Part shown: positions 25,798 through 37,993 of the stretch, piece after piece | How the letters are laid out: each line of letters starts with the position of its first letter | Position numbering within the stretch: the first letter of the stretch is position 1 | Source: Ceratodon purpureus | Taxonomy: Eukaryota > Streptophyta > Bryopsida > Pseudoditrichales > Ditrichaceae | Direction: 5' to 3' | Length of the DNA stretch: 64,000 nt | Assembly: GCA_014871385.1 (NCBI GenBank) | Contig: CM026430.1 | Span: 5,872,630 to 5,936,629, forward strand | Translations under genes and position numbers: made by a program | Notes under the pieces: generated by a model | What the model was told of the DNA's origin: nothing | The model's input: only the letters and a program-made list of their open reading frames with translations | Database searches by the model: none

Positions 25798-26215
25798 GAG
25801 CATCCTCAGTCGTGAGAGTTTTGCTCCCTCAATCGCCAAAAAGTGGGAGCAAGAGCTTGTGGCGCGGGCTAGCCGCCTCTCTATGTCTCCCGTCACTATG
25901 CGAGTTTCACTAAAAGAACTCCCGCTCTCTGCAAATTTTGCACATTTGCCGCGAGGGAAAATCCTCCCGCTACAAGTCTTGCGCCGCTGTCAAAGGGGCT
26001 AATTCCAGTCTAATCCAAATCTGGAGGCCACATGACGGTGGGTGGACTAGCGCGAGCCAACGTGGGGAGCCACGTATTCCAAAGGTTTCGAACTCGAGAC
26101 CCCTTGTTAGGAGCGCCATTGTGTCTGCAACCTGCTATGTCGACCTACCACCAATCCAAGGGCCCGTCAAGCTCCGTTGGAGGGAGCTTGTGACAGGATT
26201 TGACTAACGATGCTC
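25798..26215. mobile_element. PIF/Harbinger-type (Tourist-like) MITE with TAA target duplication
   Basis: A 418-bp segment bounded by GAGCATCCTCAGTC on the left and GACTAACGATGCTC on the right (terminal inverted repeat GAGCATC...AGTC with three mismatches). TAA directly outside both ends (25795-25797 and 26216-26218) is the 3-bp duplication typical of PIF/Harbinger. GAGCATC termini are common in plant Tourist-like elements. The interior is GC-richer than the flanks and non-coding. On the minus strand it includes GTTCGAAAC (26085-26093), which fits the tRNA box B consensus. Confidence 0.72.
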
Positions 26216-28762
26216 TAAACTAGAGACATCTTCATTCATTACCTTAAATTGTCTACACTATTTATGGACGAGCCATTAATGTGGTGATATTTTCTCACAT
26301 TGGAGGTTAGACTTCATGGAGAATACAAATTTAGCATAATTTGTTTTTCAACATTAAAATTTGTAGAATTTTTGAAAATAAATGGTAGGCTTTAAGACCC
26401 TCTATGAAGAATAGATTACCTCATGCCATTAATCGAATGCCATTAATGGATTGTTTTACAATGAATTATGTGACTTTAAAAAGTAAAATAGGATGTGAAT
26501 CAAGTAGTAGATGGTTGTTAGAGGAGTCTACTTATTGTTTTCTTGTCTTTGGTTGCTTTAGGGTAGTCTTGTCGTCTTGACTAGTATCCTATGGACACAA
26601 GACTATTTCCAATCCAAAAAGTCGTAAATATTCTAACTGCATAATTATAAAATACAACATGAAGTAAAAAAAGATAATTGATAGGACAAATGTATGTATT
26701 GTAGTAGTCATATCATCAACACCATGAGATGAGATTTGTTGATTAAATATGATTATGACTCATAAATTGGTCTGGATTTGAAATGGTACAAATTTGTTGA
26801 GTGGTTTTGTAGTACGTAGTGGCTTGGTACTATTGGTTGTCAGAGTTGTATCAACCAATAAGCTTCACCTACCTCTTTGAAACCAACATCATTAAAAGAT
26901 ATAATCATAGCAAGAGAAGTTACAACAATAAATAGTTAGTGGTTTATCCTTTTTATAAGATTTTGAACAATTTGTTAATGTAAATCTTGGTAATGTGGTA
27001 GTTGTTGGTTTTTTTAAGGCATTGATTGTGTGATAAAACGGAAATAGTATTATTATTTTTGGATATTTGTCTAGTTATAAATTGATTTTAGTATTTTCAA
27101 AGTTTTGCGTGATTAGTAAAAAGAAGGTTATATGTAGATGCTTTAGATTTAAAATCAATGTTAATTAATAGAAATACTTTCGACCTAATTGTTTAACATT
27201 TGTATTTGAAACATATTTGAGGAGAGAATTAAAAGGTAAGTTGATATGATAGTGTAATAGTGATTATGGTTGTATATATAAAACTTTGTTTAAATGAAAG
27301 CTTTTATGAACATTTATGTGGTGAAGTGTTGGAGGTGCAATTTTTTTTATAGAATTATTGAATGTTAAACAAATTTAATAGATTCATAAGTTTTTTTATT
27401 TGCGGTTAAAAGCCAATAATGTGTTCAATTAGTGTACACAATAAACAAAGAGAGTAAATGATTTTAAAAAAAATTGGATTACGAAATTGTGGTGCCAAGG
27501 CATATAATTTGAAGTATGACAAGGAGTTATGGCAAGTATATTACCATAAGCAATGGGTGGTTGTATTGAGAGGTGATATGAATTAAGTTCAAGGCATGTA
27601 TTTGTATAAAAGATATAAATTTATGTATATATATTTGCACAATGTACATTTATTTATTTATGGATTTTTTTGGAAGCCTAGATTAATAATAAGGCTAAAA
27701 ATGAATCTATCTTTTTTGTTTAAAATATCTAAAACATAAAATTTAAATAATAATCAAAAAATATTTAAAACGATATGGTAGAATAAACTGAATTAAGTTA
27801 TCAATGATATTTCAGTTCAACAATGTACATGTAAGTAATTTAAATTCAAATTTTTTGATACTTAATCAAATTTTGATATTTTATGATTAATATTCAACAT
27901 AATCTATTATCTTTGATATTTAATTAAAGATTTATCTATTTAATACTTATTGTTTGAATAAGATCATTTTTTCACAATATAAATGTTTTAATTTTTTTTT
28001 TAAATCTTTATTTTAAAATTTGATATAGATTTCATTTTAAAATCGATTTTTCATATTTCATATTAAAGGAGAATTTTATTATTTTATTTTATTTGATAAG
28101 ATTAAAGGACGAAAGAATGTCAAAAACTTCAGATTATTTGGTCAAAGTGAAAAAATGGACATCATTAAAATTTACTCTGTAAATTAATCTAAAATCTACA
28201 TTTTTTTTCCATTTAAAATTATAAATTATTACGCAAATTTTTGCATTAAATTTCAATTAATGGATTGTTTTCCTTAGATGCCAAAACAAAGAATTATAGG
28301 CAATATTTTTTTATTTGATGTAAGCTATGCATTATTTTTTTTTCTTCTATAAATCTAAATCATGCAACTTTAAAATGCAAATCAAACAATTCCTAAATGC
28401 AATCAAGTAAGAGTTTCATCTTCAGAGTTGCATGGCTTTATCTTTATATCCTATTTGCACTCACTTTGTGTTTTATTCTTCCGCGAGTAATCTGTTGGAA
28501 AAGCGCTAGAGACGTACATGCTGGTTTTTAAAGACGCACGAGCTGGTTTTTACCACTTCTATGGTTGTTAATAATTACAAATAATAAACTATTTTTTGAG
28601 CTTGAATTTTTCAATGCTAAAAGTTAGAATTAATAGTTTGTTCTAGGTGAAGATTTCCGAAAATACTCAGTTTGTGCATACAACTTCTTTTAAAGAGCGT
28701 GATCACTAATATATACGGGCTCATTGCTTAATCCATATCCTTGTTATTGTAGCATTGCACGA

Positions 28763-28831
28763 TGTGCACACTGTGCACACTATGCACACTGTGCACACTA
28801 TGCACACTATGCACACTATGCACACTATGCA
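28763..28831. repeat. 9-bp minisatellite (TATGCACAC)
   Basis: Seven full 9-bp units and a partial one: TGTGCACAC three times interspersed with TATGCACAC, then three pure TATGCACAC. Each unit contains the palindromic GTGCAC or TGCA core. Confidence 0.95.
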
Positions 28832-29014
28832 GCACAATGCACTTCAACTTCATTTGGTGACGGATTTAAAGAGCATAAGAGGGAAGTATACAACACATTC
28901 CAATGTTCGTTTAGAAAGCTTTGTCATGCACAATGCTTTGGTTAGTGTTGATAAAGGTTATGACCTTCTATTTGTCATTGTTCATCTATATTCAACCTAT
29001 TTTTTGCTATATCA

Positions 29015-29216
29015 AATAAGATTATCAATCTAATCAATGTAATCTAATAAGATTATCAATCTAATCAATGCAATCTAATCAAATTATCAACCTAATTAAA
29101 GCAATCTAATCAGATTATCAATCTAATGAGATTATCAATCTAATTAGATTATCAATCTAATTAGATTATCAATCTAATCAGATTATTAATCTAATCAATG
29201 CAATCTAATCTTATCA
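29015..29216. repeat. Minisatellite of GATTATCAATCTAAT units
   Basis: About 200 bp of irregularly repeated GATTATCAATCTAAT(C/T)A, sometimes extended by ATGCAATCTAATC to longer units. The junction TAATCTAATTAGATTA is a perfect 16-bp palindrome. An AT-rich array without coding potential. Confidence 0.9.
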
Positions 29217-29747
29217 ATATAAAATGATCAGATATCTTACCAAAACAAATAGTGAGACATCATATGTGCAATCTAAGCTTATCAACACAAATAGTGAGAC
29301 ATCATATAAGGATTAGTACGCCATTCATTCTCCCAGTTTCCTACCATTCACTCTCTCTATCAGTTCCTCAAATTACGATCAAAGCGGCGCAAGTCAAAAT
29401 GAATTTCTAGTAAATGAACAAATGGAATTAGATTAGGTTAGAATAGTGTGAGTGCGAGGGTTTTTCTTCTTCATTCTTTGAATTATTTTAAAAAAAAAAA
29501 TCTTATTTTAAATTTTGTTAATTATTGTTCAAAACTTTTAATTCTTTTAATGTGAACATGTAATGCCAATCTTAATTTTAAATTTAAATAATAATTAAAA
29601 TAATGCGCATTATAGTCTATAAACATTTAAAATGTTCAAGAAGATGTATTCACTAAAACTTAAGTATATGATTTAAGGAATACGAGAATTGTGACACAGC
29701 ATTTCTCCTCTAGAAAAATGAAGGAAAGTGGGGATGAATTGGCCCAA

Positions 29748-29802
29748 AAATAATAATAACTATTATGATTATGATTATGATTGTTATTATTATTATTATT
29801 TA
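29748..29802. repeat. TAA/TTA and GATTAT microsatellite
   Basis: TAATAATAA, then repeated TATGAT, then TTATTATTATTATTATT. Simple-sequence DNA. Confidence 0.9.
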
Positions 29803-32010
29803 CAAAGTCATCACAAAATAAAAGAATTTGAAATTCAAGAAAGAAAGGAGTGAGGGAGAGGAGTCGAACTGGAGACTTTCTGGGCGTGTGAGCAAAAGCT
29901 GTGGGGCGCAATGCATGCGACCGACACAGCCTTTGGCCAAACGATCAGAATGTGGCCGATACTATATGTGCTCACAATCAATTTATATAGTCATGTCCCA
30001 ACCACAGATATACTGTGTGTACAATGTAGGTGACCTGTTAGAGTTCACTTCGTTTTGTAGCACCTAGCGAACAAATATTTAATTATATATAAATAATTTT
30101 AATTAAAGAAAGAAAAAATAACCGTTTAGGATGCGGTGGTTTTATTATACAATTTAAATGTTCCATTTTGTTGATCAAGTATGTGATTCAAATATCAAGT
30201 GATGATCGCCAATTCTTTAAAAAAGATCATACTTATGTATATGACTAACAAAAATATAGATTTTATTAAATGACAAAAATCCGTATTAATATTATCTATT
30301 ATCTCCAACTCATTGAGTTTGGATAATTATTTGGCAATTAGCTAATTAAAGACTGTATTCAATCTTGCCATTCAATAAAAATAAGTGAATAATTACAAGG
30401 ATTTTTTTTATTAGTCGGATTAAAAATATTGGCGCAAAAAACATGTTTTTAAAATTTCTCTTATAATGTTTTGGATTGTGTTCCATATTGCATAATTTTC
30501 TAATATTCCATACTTAATTTTTGATAAAACTTGACAATCTCTTGAACTTTTTTTTGGATAAACTTCCAAGAAAATAGAAATTGGTTGATTAGAATACAAC
30601 ATAAAGTGTATTAATTCATTAGAATATAAACTTATTGTATTTATTTTAATTTTTTAAAAACCAAACTATAATTAAAAAAAAATATTACAAAAAATTAAAG
30701 AAAAAAATTATTTTTTGTTTTTTAACAAACTTAAATCGAATTAATGATTAAAGTTAATGCAACCAATGTTTCAATTAAAGATGTAAAATATAATTTAAAA
30801 TCCAACTGCACACAACATAAATTCTTTGAAACAATGAAACCATCATTCATTAAATTACGTTAAAACTCTCAGAAATTCTCAGAGTCTAAAACGACCATAA
30901 AAAATCTTACTACGGTAGACAAAAACGTTCCATAACTCCAAACAGTGTAACTTAACCACCAAGCCTCCAAAACTTCACAGCCACGTCCACTTAAGGTCCC
31001 TGACCACCGTCCTTCCCTACTACCCAGTAATTTCAAAATCTCTGTCCCACTCTTCCATGAATTTCAAACACAGTCCTTCCATGACACCATTTTCTAGTAC
31101 GATTTCAAACCAAGGAAATCATCATCCATCAGCCGCTGCCGGCTGCAAATAATCTCAACGACATCACCAAAGGAGAGATGTATTATACCTGTATGCATCA
31201 AGCATTATTCAAAACTGCCATCATCTCAAAACTGTATAGATTTCACATCATCAGGTGTACAAGTGGAAGGAGACAAATTACTAGCTTTGGGTACAGTGTT
31301 GGTTTTTTTGATATGCATCCATTAATACAGTACTCACACACTCTTCCTTCTCAGTGCACCCAACTGTCAACTTCTGCTCATTTCATATGTGCACTTGACA
31401 GCATTTGAGTTGTGAGTTTGAGCTGTAGCTAAGGATTTTGAGCTCACAGTGGCTTTGTGGTGATGTGAGGATAACTGGAAGCTCTGAGGAGAAGGATGCT
31501 GTAGACTGTGGGGAGCTGAGTTTGGGATATTTGGGTCTAGTCATGGAGTTTTTGAAGCAGCTGGTTCGGTGTTATGTAGTGCTTGGGTTGGTTGCAGCTG
31601 TTGTAAGTCCAGTTGGGTTCGATGCTCTCTTTCAGCTCATGTGCCAAGTTTTGTGTTTTTGAGTGAGTTTTGGGTTAAATGAGGAGACTGTGTGAATAAT
31701 ATCTGGAAGGTGATCACATGAGAGTGTTACATGAGTGTTGATTTTTGTTTTGGTTTTTGATAGAGGGGTGAGTTTGATTGGGATTGAGGCTGAGAGATAG
31801 TGTGTTGAGGTGCTTCATGTGATGTTTATGTCTTAGTGAGGTTTTTGAAACGGCCATGAGGCAGAGGTTTTCTTGGTGGAGTCCGTGGATGTATTTGTTC
31901 ATGTGGGAACAGTGCCTTAGCAGGATAGCATCTTAATCGGTGTTTAGTGTAAGTGTCCAGTACTCTCTTTGACTTGCTGTAGGATCGAGAGTTTCTACAT
32001 CAACCCAGCT

Positions 32011-35000
32011 ATGGCGAGCTCCACGACAGTCGTATTTAGATTTTTGATTGCAGTGCCTCTATATTTTGCATTGTTCTCAACAACTCGATCCTCAGGAAGG
32101 TGACTCGACTTGAAGAGAAGTTTGCATGTAATATAACTTTTCATAAGAGCGATAACTCATAATCTAACTCATAAGTGGGGTATTGCAATGTGGACTTATG
32201 AAACCAGCTCTCAAGAAATGGGGTTACTTCGGCTTGTTCAAATATCTTGAACGATTGTAACCAATGAGCAAAGGAATTGCCTTCGGATGAGAGGAGCATG
32301 ATCTCGTTGTCCCATATTTGCATCGAATAGATGTGAAATTTTACGGGACTCTGCAATCGCTTCACCTCATTTGTCTCCATTGACACCAAGCACATTGTCA
32401 TACCGTAGTCTTCCCAATCGACATACGGAAGTTGTGTAGCTCTTAATTAGGACTTTCTCTGTGTTGTCGATCATCATTTTGCAATTAACCTTCTCTAATG
32501 GTACATATGGCTCTGTCGTGTGTACTAAAGTAGCAATTGTGTTATGATTTAATGCGAGCAGGTTCATCAGTGCCATAGCCAGTTGCACGAAAACTTTACA
32601 GGTGATAAATATGTTCCTGATGGAACGGCAGCTCTCCTGTCTCGGAGGTCCCTCCTCGATAACCCTAAAGTGCGCGCTGTTAGTCTCGGAGGTTGGCTCG
32701 TAATAGAGAAATGGATCAAGCCATCGTTATTTGATGGCATACCTGACAGCGACCTTCTTGTAAGATTTCCCCACCTACATTTTCATTAGTGCTTTCTATT
32801 TCTTTACCCTTTTTTTCAAGCAGACTTTTTTGACTTCATATCCACAATCGACCATTCTCTCGTGGTCCATATCCCTGAATAAAATGAATGTAATGATGAA
32901 TGATGAATATGGAAGAGAGATGCCGTGCCATTTATAACTTGCCATTTGTATTAGGCCTTGAACTTTGTAACATGGTACGAAGCAGGAAAGGGTTAAAATT
33001 CTTGTTTATCAGCCAGTTGCCCTTGCATTCTTGGATTTGGCTGTGTGAGCATTAGCTGGGAAGGGGAAAATTTCATCTTTGGGATCTTCTGATACGTGGT
33101 GAGAACTGTAACTGTAATTTTGAAATCAGGATGGAGCGCGTATTAATCTGCAGTCCACATCCAAAGGAACGTTTGTGTCAGCAGAAGGAGGTGGGGGAGG
33201 ACAGATGGTTGTCAACCGAGCAGCTATTTCTACTTGGGAAACATTCAAGGTGGGTCTTATTTTTCGTCTCCTGCATGATGACCGAGATGGTTGGTGTTGT
33301 GACAGGGGGGTAGTGAATGCCTATGCTTGTTCGGTGCATTTCTTTTATTTGTATGGTCTCTTGGTTCTGAACTATAAGTCTTTGTTGTAATTCTAATTCT
33401 AGAGAGAATAGCTGAGATAGCATTGGACATGTACTTCATGATAAATATCGTTGTGAGTCTTCTTTCTATGTCCTCTTCTGAGCTCCACGAATTCAGCCTG
33501 TGTGGATTGCGCTTTCTTCTTGAGCAGATATGGCGAGTGTCTACAGGAGTCTATCAGTTGCGTGTCTTCAACAACATGTTTGTGTCAGCTATAAAGGGAG
33601 GTGGAGGAAGTGTACTAGCAACTGCCGCAAACCCATCCACCTGGGAAACGTTTCACATCATCCGCAATCAAGCAAACCCGTCTATGGTTCACATTCAAGC
33701 TAACAACGGCATGCATCTCCAGGTATTGAAAGCCAAAGACCTGTGTTCTCTGAATCAGAAACTCGTATCTGTTTTATCTCATTTATCTGGCTTTGGAATA
33801 AATTTGTGATTCCTTCTTCCTCTTCGTAATCGGTTGGTACAACTCGAAAAAAATTCCTGGTTTTGATCATCTTCTAAAGAGGAAAAATCGATCTGAGTAT
33901 TTCACATAGCGCGTGAGAAAATTTTAAAGCTCTGAATCATGAAGCACATCTGTTCATCTGATTAAGGTAGTTTAATTCTTGTTACTGCGCAGGCAAAGGA
34001 TGGAAACCATCTTACCGCAGACTTTCAGGGGAAACCAGGCTGGGATAATAATGATGCAACATTCATAATGAAAGTTAGCACCTGGTTAGGAGGCGAGTAT
34101 CAGCTTGCTAATGGCTGGGGTGCGTCGGCCCCAGATGTATTTAAGGCGAGTTGATTTCTTCACCATGCTTACACATGCGACTTGCAGTTGATCATGTTCT
34201 ATAAGTGTAGCATGGCCCATTAATGTGCGTTGTCACTGATTCAAGCAGCTGAAAAGTGATAGTTGATCATCCATTGACAAGTGATTGGTTTTAACTTCGT
34301 GAGAGTAACCAAATTAGCCTTCATATTCTGTGCAGAAACATAGAGACTCGTTTATACATGAGGGCGACTTCTGGTTTCTCTCGAAAAATGGCATTAATAC
34401 AGTACGCATTCCAGTCGGATGGTGGATAGCATCAGATCCCAATCCTCCAGCACCATATGTCTCCGGCTCCCTTCAAGCTCTTGACAATGCTTTCCAGTGG
34501 GCCAAGTACGATTCTTTGTCTCCTTTGGTTGAATCTCGTGCTTTTAACTCCTGAAGACATCTCAATAGCATCACTTTCTTCACGAGGTTTAGTTCTGATT
34601 GTTTCAGATTCTAATAAGACAATTGCACCACTTAACATAACGTGCTTTAATTCTTGAATTCGACGAAACTGGTCTTTACGAATTGATCACCTGAAATATA
34701 TTTGATTGGCAGTGCTCATGGCATAAAGGTTCTCATCGACCTACATGCCGCCCCTGGGTCACAAAATGGACAGGAGCACAGCTCGTCCCGTGATGGCGTT
34801 GCTGAGTGGGCTGAGCAAGGAGGTTCGACCGACTACTTGTATGAGTCTATCAAGACCATCGACTTTCTTGCTGGCAGGTGATACCTCTCTCTCATTCCAA
34901 ACGATTTAATAAAAATAATACAATGCCAATGTTTGAATTCACCTGCAGTTTGCTCGTTTATTTTCAATAATGCAGGCAAGAACGGGGGGTTTCTAGGACA

Positions 35001-35920
35001 GATTCACAACATCCCTCTCCAAACTGGAACAATTTGTTTAGATTTTGACTTCATGATGGAAAGGGAATGCCATGTAAAGGAGATTCCTGATAGTTCATAA
35101 TTTATTCATGTGCTTTCTCATGAAGGTATGCCAACAATCAAGCATTATTTGGAATTGAACTTCTGAATGAGCCTGGCGCAGCGGTGGTACCGTTGAATGT
35201 ATTGGAATATTACTATAAATGGGGATATAGTACAGTGCGAAAGCACACAGCTTCGGCGTATGTCATTATGTGCCAACGCATAGGGGGCGATTTTGCGGAG
35301 CTTGTGAACGTCCTACCAGCAGATAAAGTTGTCCTTGATATCCACTTCTACAACCTTTTCAACACTAATCTCTTTGGTAAGACAACTGCTCAGTGGAATA
35401 TTGACTATGTATATCGCGACCGGCTTGGCCTCGTGAAAAAGCTCAACACAGCCGGAAATGCACTTATTTTCGTGGGTGAGTTCTCATGGGCCTAATGAGT
35501 TCTGTTAACTGTTTTCTTCTATGCCTTTATGAGGCGGCATCATGTGCATACCTGCAATGTGGTCCACTAACTCAACAAATTTAAGACTGAAATTAGCATT
35601 AAAAATTTTCAGAGACCGAATGAAGAATTATTATTTGGTTAATTCGTTTATGAGCATGAAGTCGATCTAGGTCTTTTGCTGGGTGTTTGATGCCCTCCAT
35701 GATGGGTGCTTGATCTGTAGGTGAATGGACAAACGAGTGGGAGGTCAAGGCTGCCTCTCAGTCCGATTACCAGAAGTTTGGAGCAGCTCAGCTGGAGGTT
35801 TTTGGCCAAGCGACATTCGGTTGGGCATATTGGTCATATCAAAACCAATTGAGTCGTTGGTCATTCAAGCAATCTGTGCAGCAAGGTTACCTCCAACCTC
35901 CATCAGATGGGTGGCTATAA
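32011..35920 (+). CDS. Glucan 1,3-beta-glucosidase (GH5, exo-beta-1,3-glucanase) with fascin-like insert
   Basis: Exons: 32011-32099, about 32579-32759, 33130-33249, 33528-33722, 33993-34145, 34336-34505, 34713-34877, 35126-35475 and 35721-35920; about 530 residues. Exon 1 encodes a signal-peptide-like start (MASSTTVVFRFLIAVPLYFA), so the enzyme is probably secreted to the wall. Exon 2 has the conserved VSLGGWLVIEKWIKPSLFDG block; exons 3-5 encode a beta-trefoil/fascin-like (DUF7910-type) insert with the repeated STWETF motif. Exons 6-9 form the GH5 barrel: INTVRIPVGWW, VLIDLHAAPGSQNG, the acid/base Glu in LLNEP (exon 8), and the nucleophile Glu in IFVGEW across the exon 8/9 junction. Phases agree from exon 2 on. 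Intron 5 has a GC donor (AAG|GCGAGT). The exon 1-2 join is uncertain: it needs the weak acceptor at 32578, and another signal-like first exon lies at 31543-31602. Confidence 0.92.
32141..32588 (-). pseudogene. Antisense coding-like fragment in GH5 intron 1, frameshifted
   Basis: Two overlapping minus-strand frames (32367-32588 and 32141-32401) read like ordinary protein sequence (for example PYVPLEKVNCKMMIDNTEKV, then VKFHIYSMQIWDNEIMLLSS) and could be one polypeptide interrupted by a frameshift near 32370-32400. I do not recognise the family. Location inside an intron of the plus-strand GH5 gene and lack of an obvious start suggest a decayed insertion rather than a working gene. Confidence 0.35.
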
Positions 35921-37993
35921 CAGAGTATCTCAATGGACAAAATACGGCTATAAGTAGGGAGTTAAATTTCGTAACCCGGTTTTTGTCCTTCCTACGTCGA
36001 AGAAGTCGGAAGTCATAGACACCGCAGCGATCAACCATATACTTCGGTAAACCTTTGTTGAGATTGGATAGATTTAATGGTATATGCGGAATGTATCCAG
36101 CATGTCAAGTTGTAGTTTTCTCACAAATGTTTTGAGTCTGGCAGCTGAATGTGCACGTTTTGAATAATAGATCTCTCTTTAGTTAAGTAAACGGTTGTGG
36201 GAATCGGAGTTCAGATGAGAATTGCCATGAAAGTAATTTGGTATTATGTTGAATATTATCTGACTCTTTTCTTATACTCCAGGCTTGATATTTTGATCGT
36301 TGATTAATTTTCATTCTTGAGATTGTAAAGATATACAAAGGCCGAATTTGTTTTTTTAGGAAGTAAAGAACTTTGGTTTTGGTCAAACTTTTAGGCTTGT
36401 GCTTGCAAAACTCACATATACGACAACTTGGATAACTTGATATTTTGAGTAGGAATTTGGTCAAGAATACATTACAATAAAAAAAATTCAAAAAAAAACT
36501 TATATATATAGAAATCCAAATTTGAAGAGAAAATGGGTTTGTCAATTAAAAATTTCCAAAAAATTGTAAATCCACCAAAGAACTTCACACAATTAGTTTG
36601 CAGTAAAATCTCCATCCTCAAAAATTTCATTGCCAAGACTTTTCTTTTTGCTCCATCTAATTCCGATACTCAAATTGGGTTTAAAAAAAACCTTAATGGG
36701 TAATTTGCACAAACTTAAGGAGCAATTTTTTACACATAAGTATTTCTTACATGATGTTATAAACTGATTCGTAGCATTGGAAGCTTGGATCTAATCATGC
36801 ACGTCCAATTTTTTCCTCTAAGGTTTTCATTGTGCATGTTCATTATCATTTCCTCTGATGCATGTTTTTGCACCTTTAACATTGACCAATTTGTGAAGTG
36901 ATGTGAAATATTTGTCTCCAATGTATGTGGGGTATTTTCTTGGTGGTTCGTTTCATGCTTTGAATGCTCACCTTTTTGCTATATAAAATAAAGACTTGTC
37001 AACCCTCATGGAATCCCATGTGGATCATCTTCAAAAACAGATACTGCATACTAAAATCTCCAAACAACAAGAGAGACAACTTTGCAACACATGCATACAC
37101 AAGCTCAAGATTTAGAAACATACGAAGGCTTCATCATATATATGCCAACTTTCATGAACATGAACATCAAAGAAAGCGATGTCGCAGGACCATGAGTGAG
37201 ATGACGACGAAGGGAATACTTCAGAGACATTGGCACTTGAGTGGCGAGCATATGAACTCACAGCGGCACCAGTGGTGTAGAAAGGTAAACAAATTCTGCC
37301 GCATTTGCTGTGACAAAGGGGGCGACTCCCGATCGGGTGACTTTGGGGAGCCCGTTCCTGGGAGGCAGCGGCCCAGCACTCCGCCCAACGCTCAGGTTTG
37401 TACTAGTGATCATGTGCATAGAAAAGTGACCAACAGAAAGGAACCATTTAAGTCTGAGTTCCATGCCGTCAAAACCATTCTCTGCGGATAGAAGAGAGTA
37501 TGTGCGGTGAATCATTGTCACTTTTTATTTCTAAGATATGATAATTACCGATTTCTGAGACGACGACGGCGGGGACACATTTCTGCTCAACCACAGAACA
37601 GAATACTGACCCGACGTACGTGCCCAGACCATCACAGCCGCCTCCATGAAGCTCCAGACAAGAGAGAGTATCAGAGTGCAACGGGTGGTCAACCTCCTTG
37701 AGGAACAGGTTGAAGGAAGATCCCTGCTCTGTACTGCAGAAGGAGCACATTCAATCAAAACAAGAACAGCTTCTTTAGAACATTCTACCACCACGCCATG
37801 TATTCCAATTAAGAAGCTGTGTCCTGTCATGAATAGGAATGTGAAATTATATTCTAAAATTAAGATTAATCTTGAAAATTTCTAAAAAACACTTCAAGAT
37901 TAATCTTCTAGACACTTCAAGATTTCTAAAAAAACACTACAAGACACTTCCAGATTAAAAGACACTTCAAGATTAATGCAGTAACTTCATGTG
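35921..37993. other. GH5 3' UTR and AT-rich intergenic region
   Basis: 36109-36254 (presumed 3' UTR) has a related copy at 45281-45421. Beyond 36300 the DNA is AT-rich; 37190-37830 is less so and has short open frames on both strands that overlap one another. None resembles a known protein, so I call no gene. Confidence 0.5.

Larger units (their letters stand above)
26219..31540. other. AT-rich intergenic DNA with minisatellites
   Basis: More than 5 kb of strongly AT-rich sequence with no supportable gene. The part from about 30800 to 31540 is less AT-rich and probably belongs to the upstream region of the GH5 gene. Tandem arrays are listed separately. Confidence 0.6.

Noticed and set aside
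28755..29033. 92-residue ORF with HTMHTMHT repeats
   Set aside because: It is only the 9-bp minisatellite read as codons; two other frames are open in the same stretch.
36964..37491. 175-residue plus-strand ORF
   Set aside because: Irregular composition with no recognisable domain; overlapping minus-strand frames are equally long, so no gene is called.
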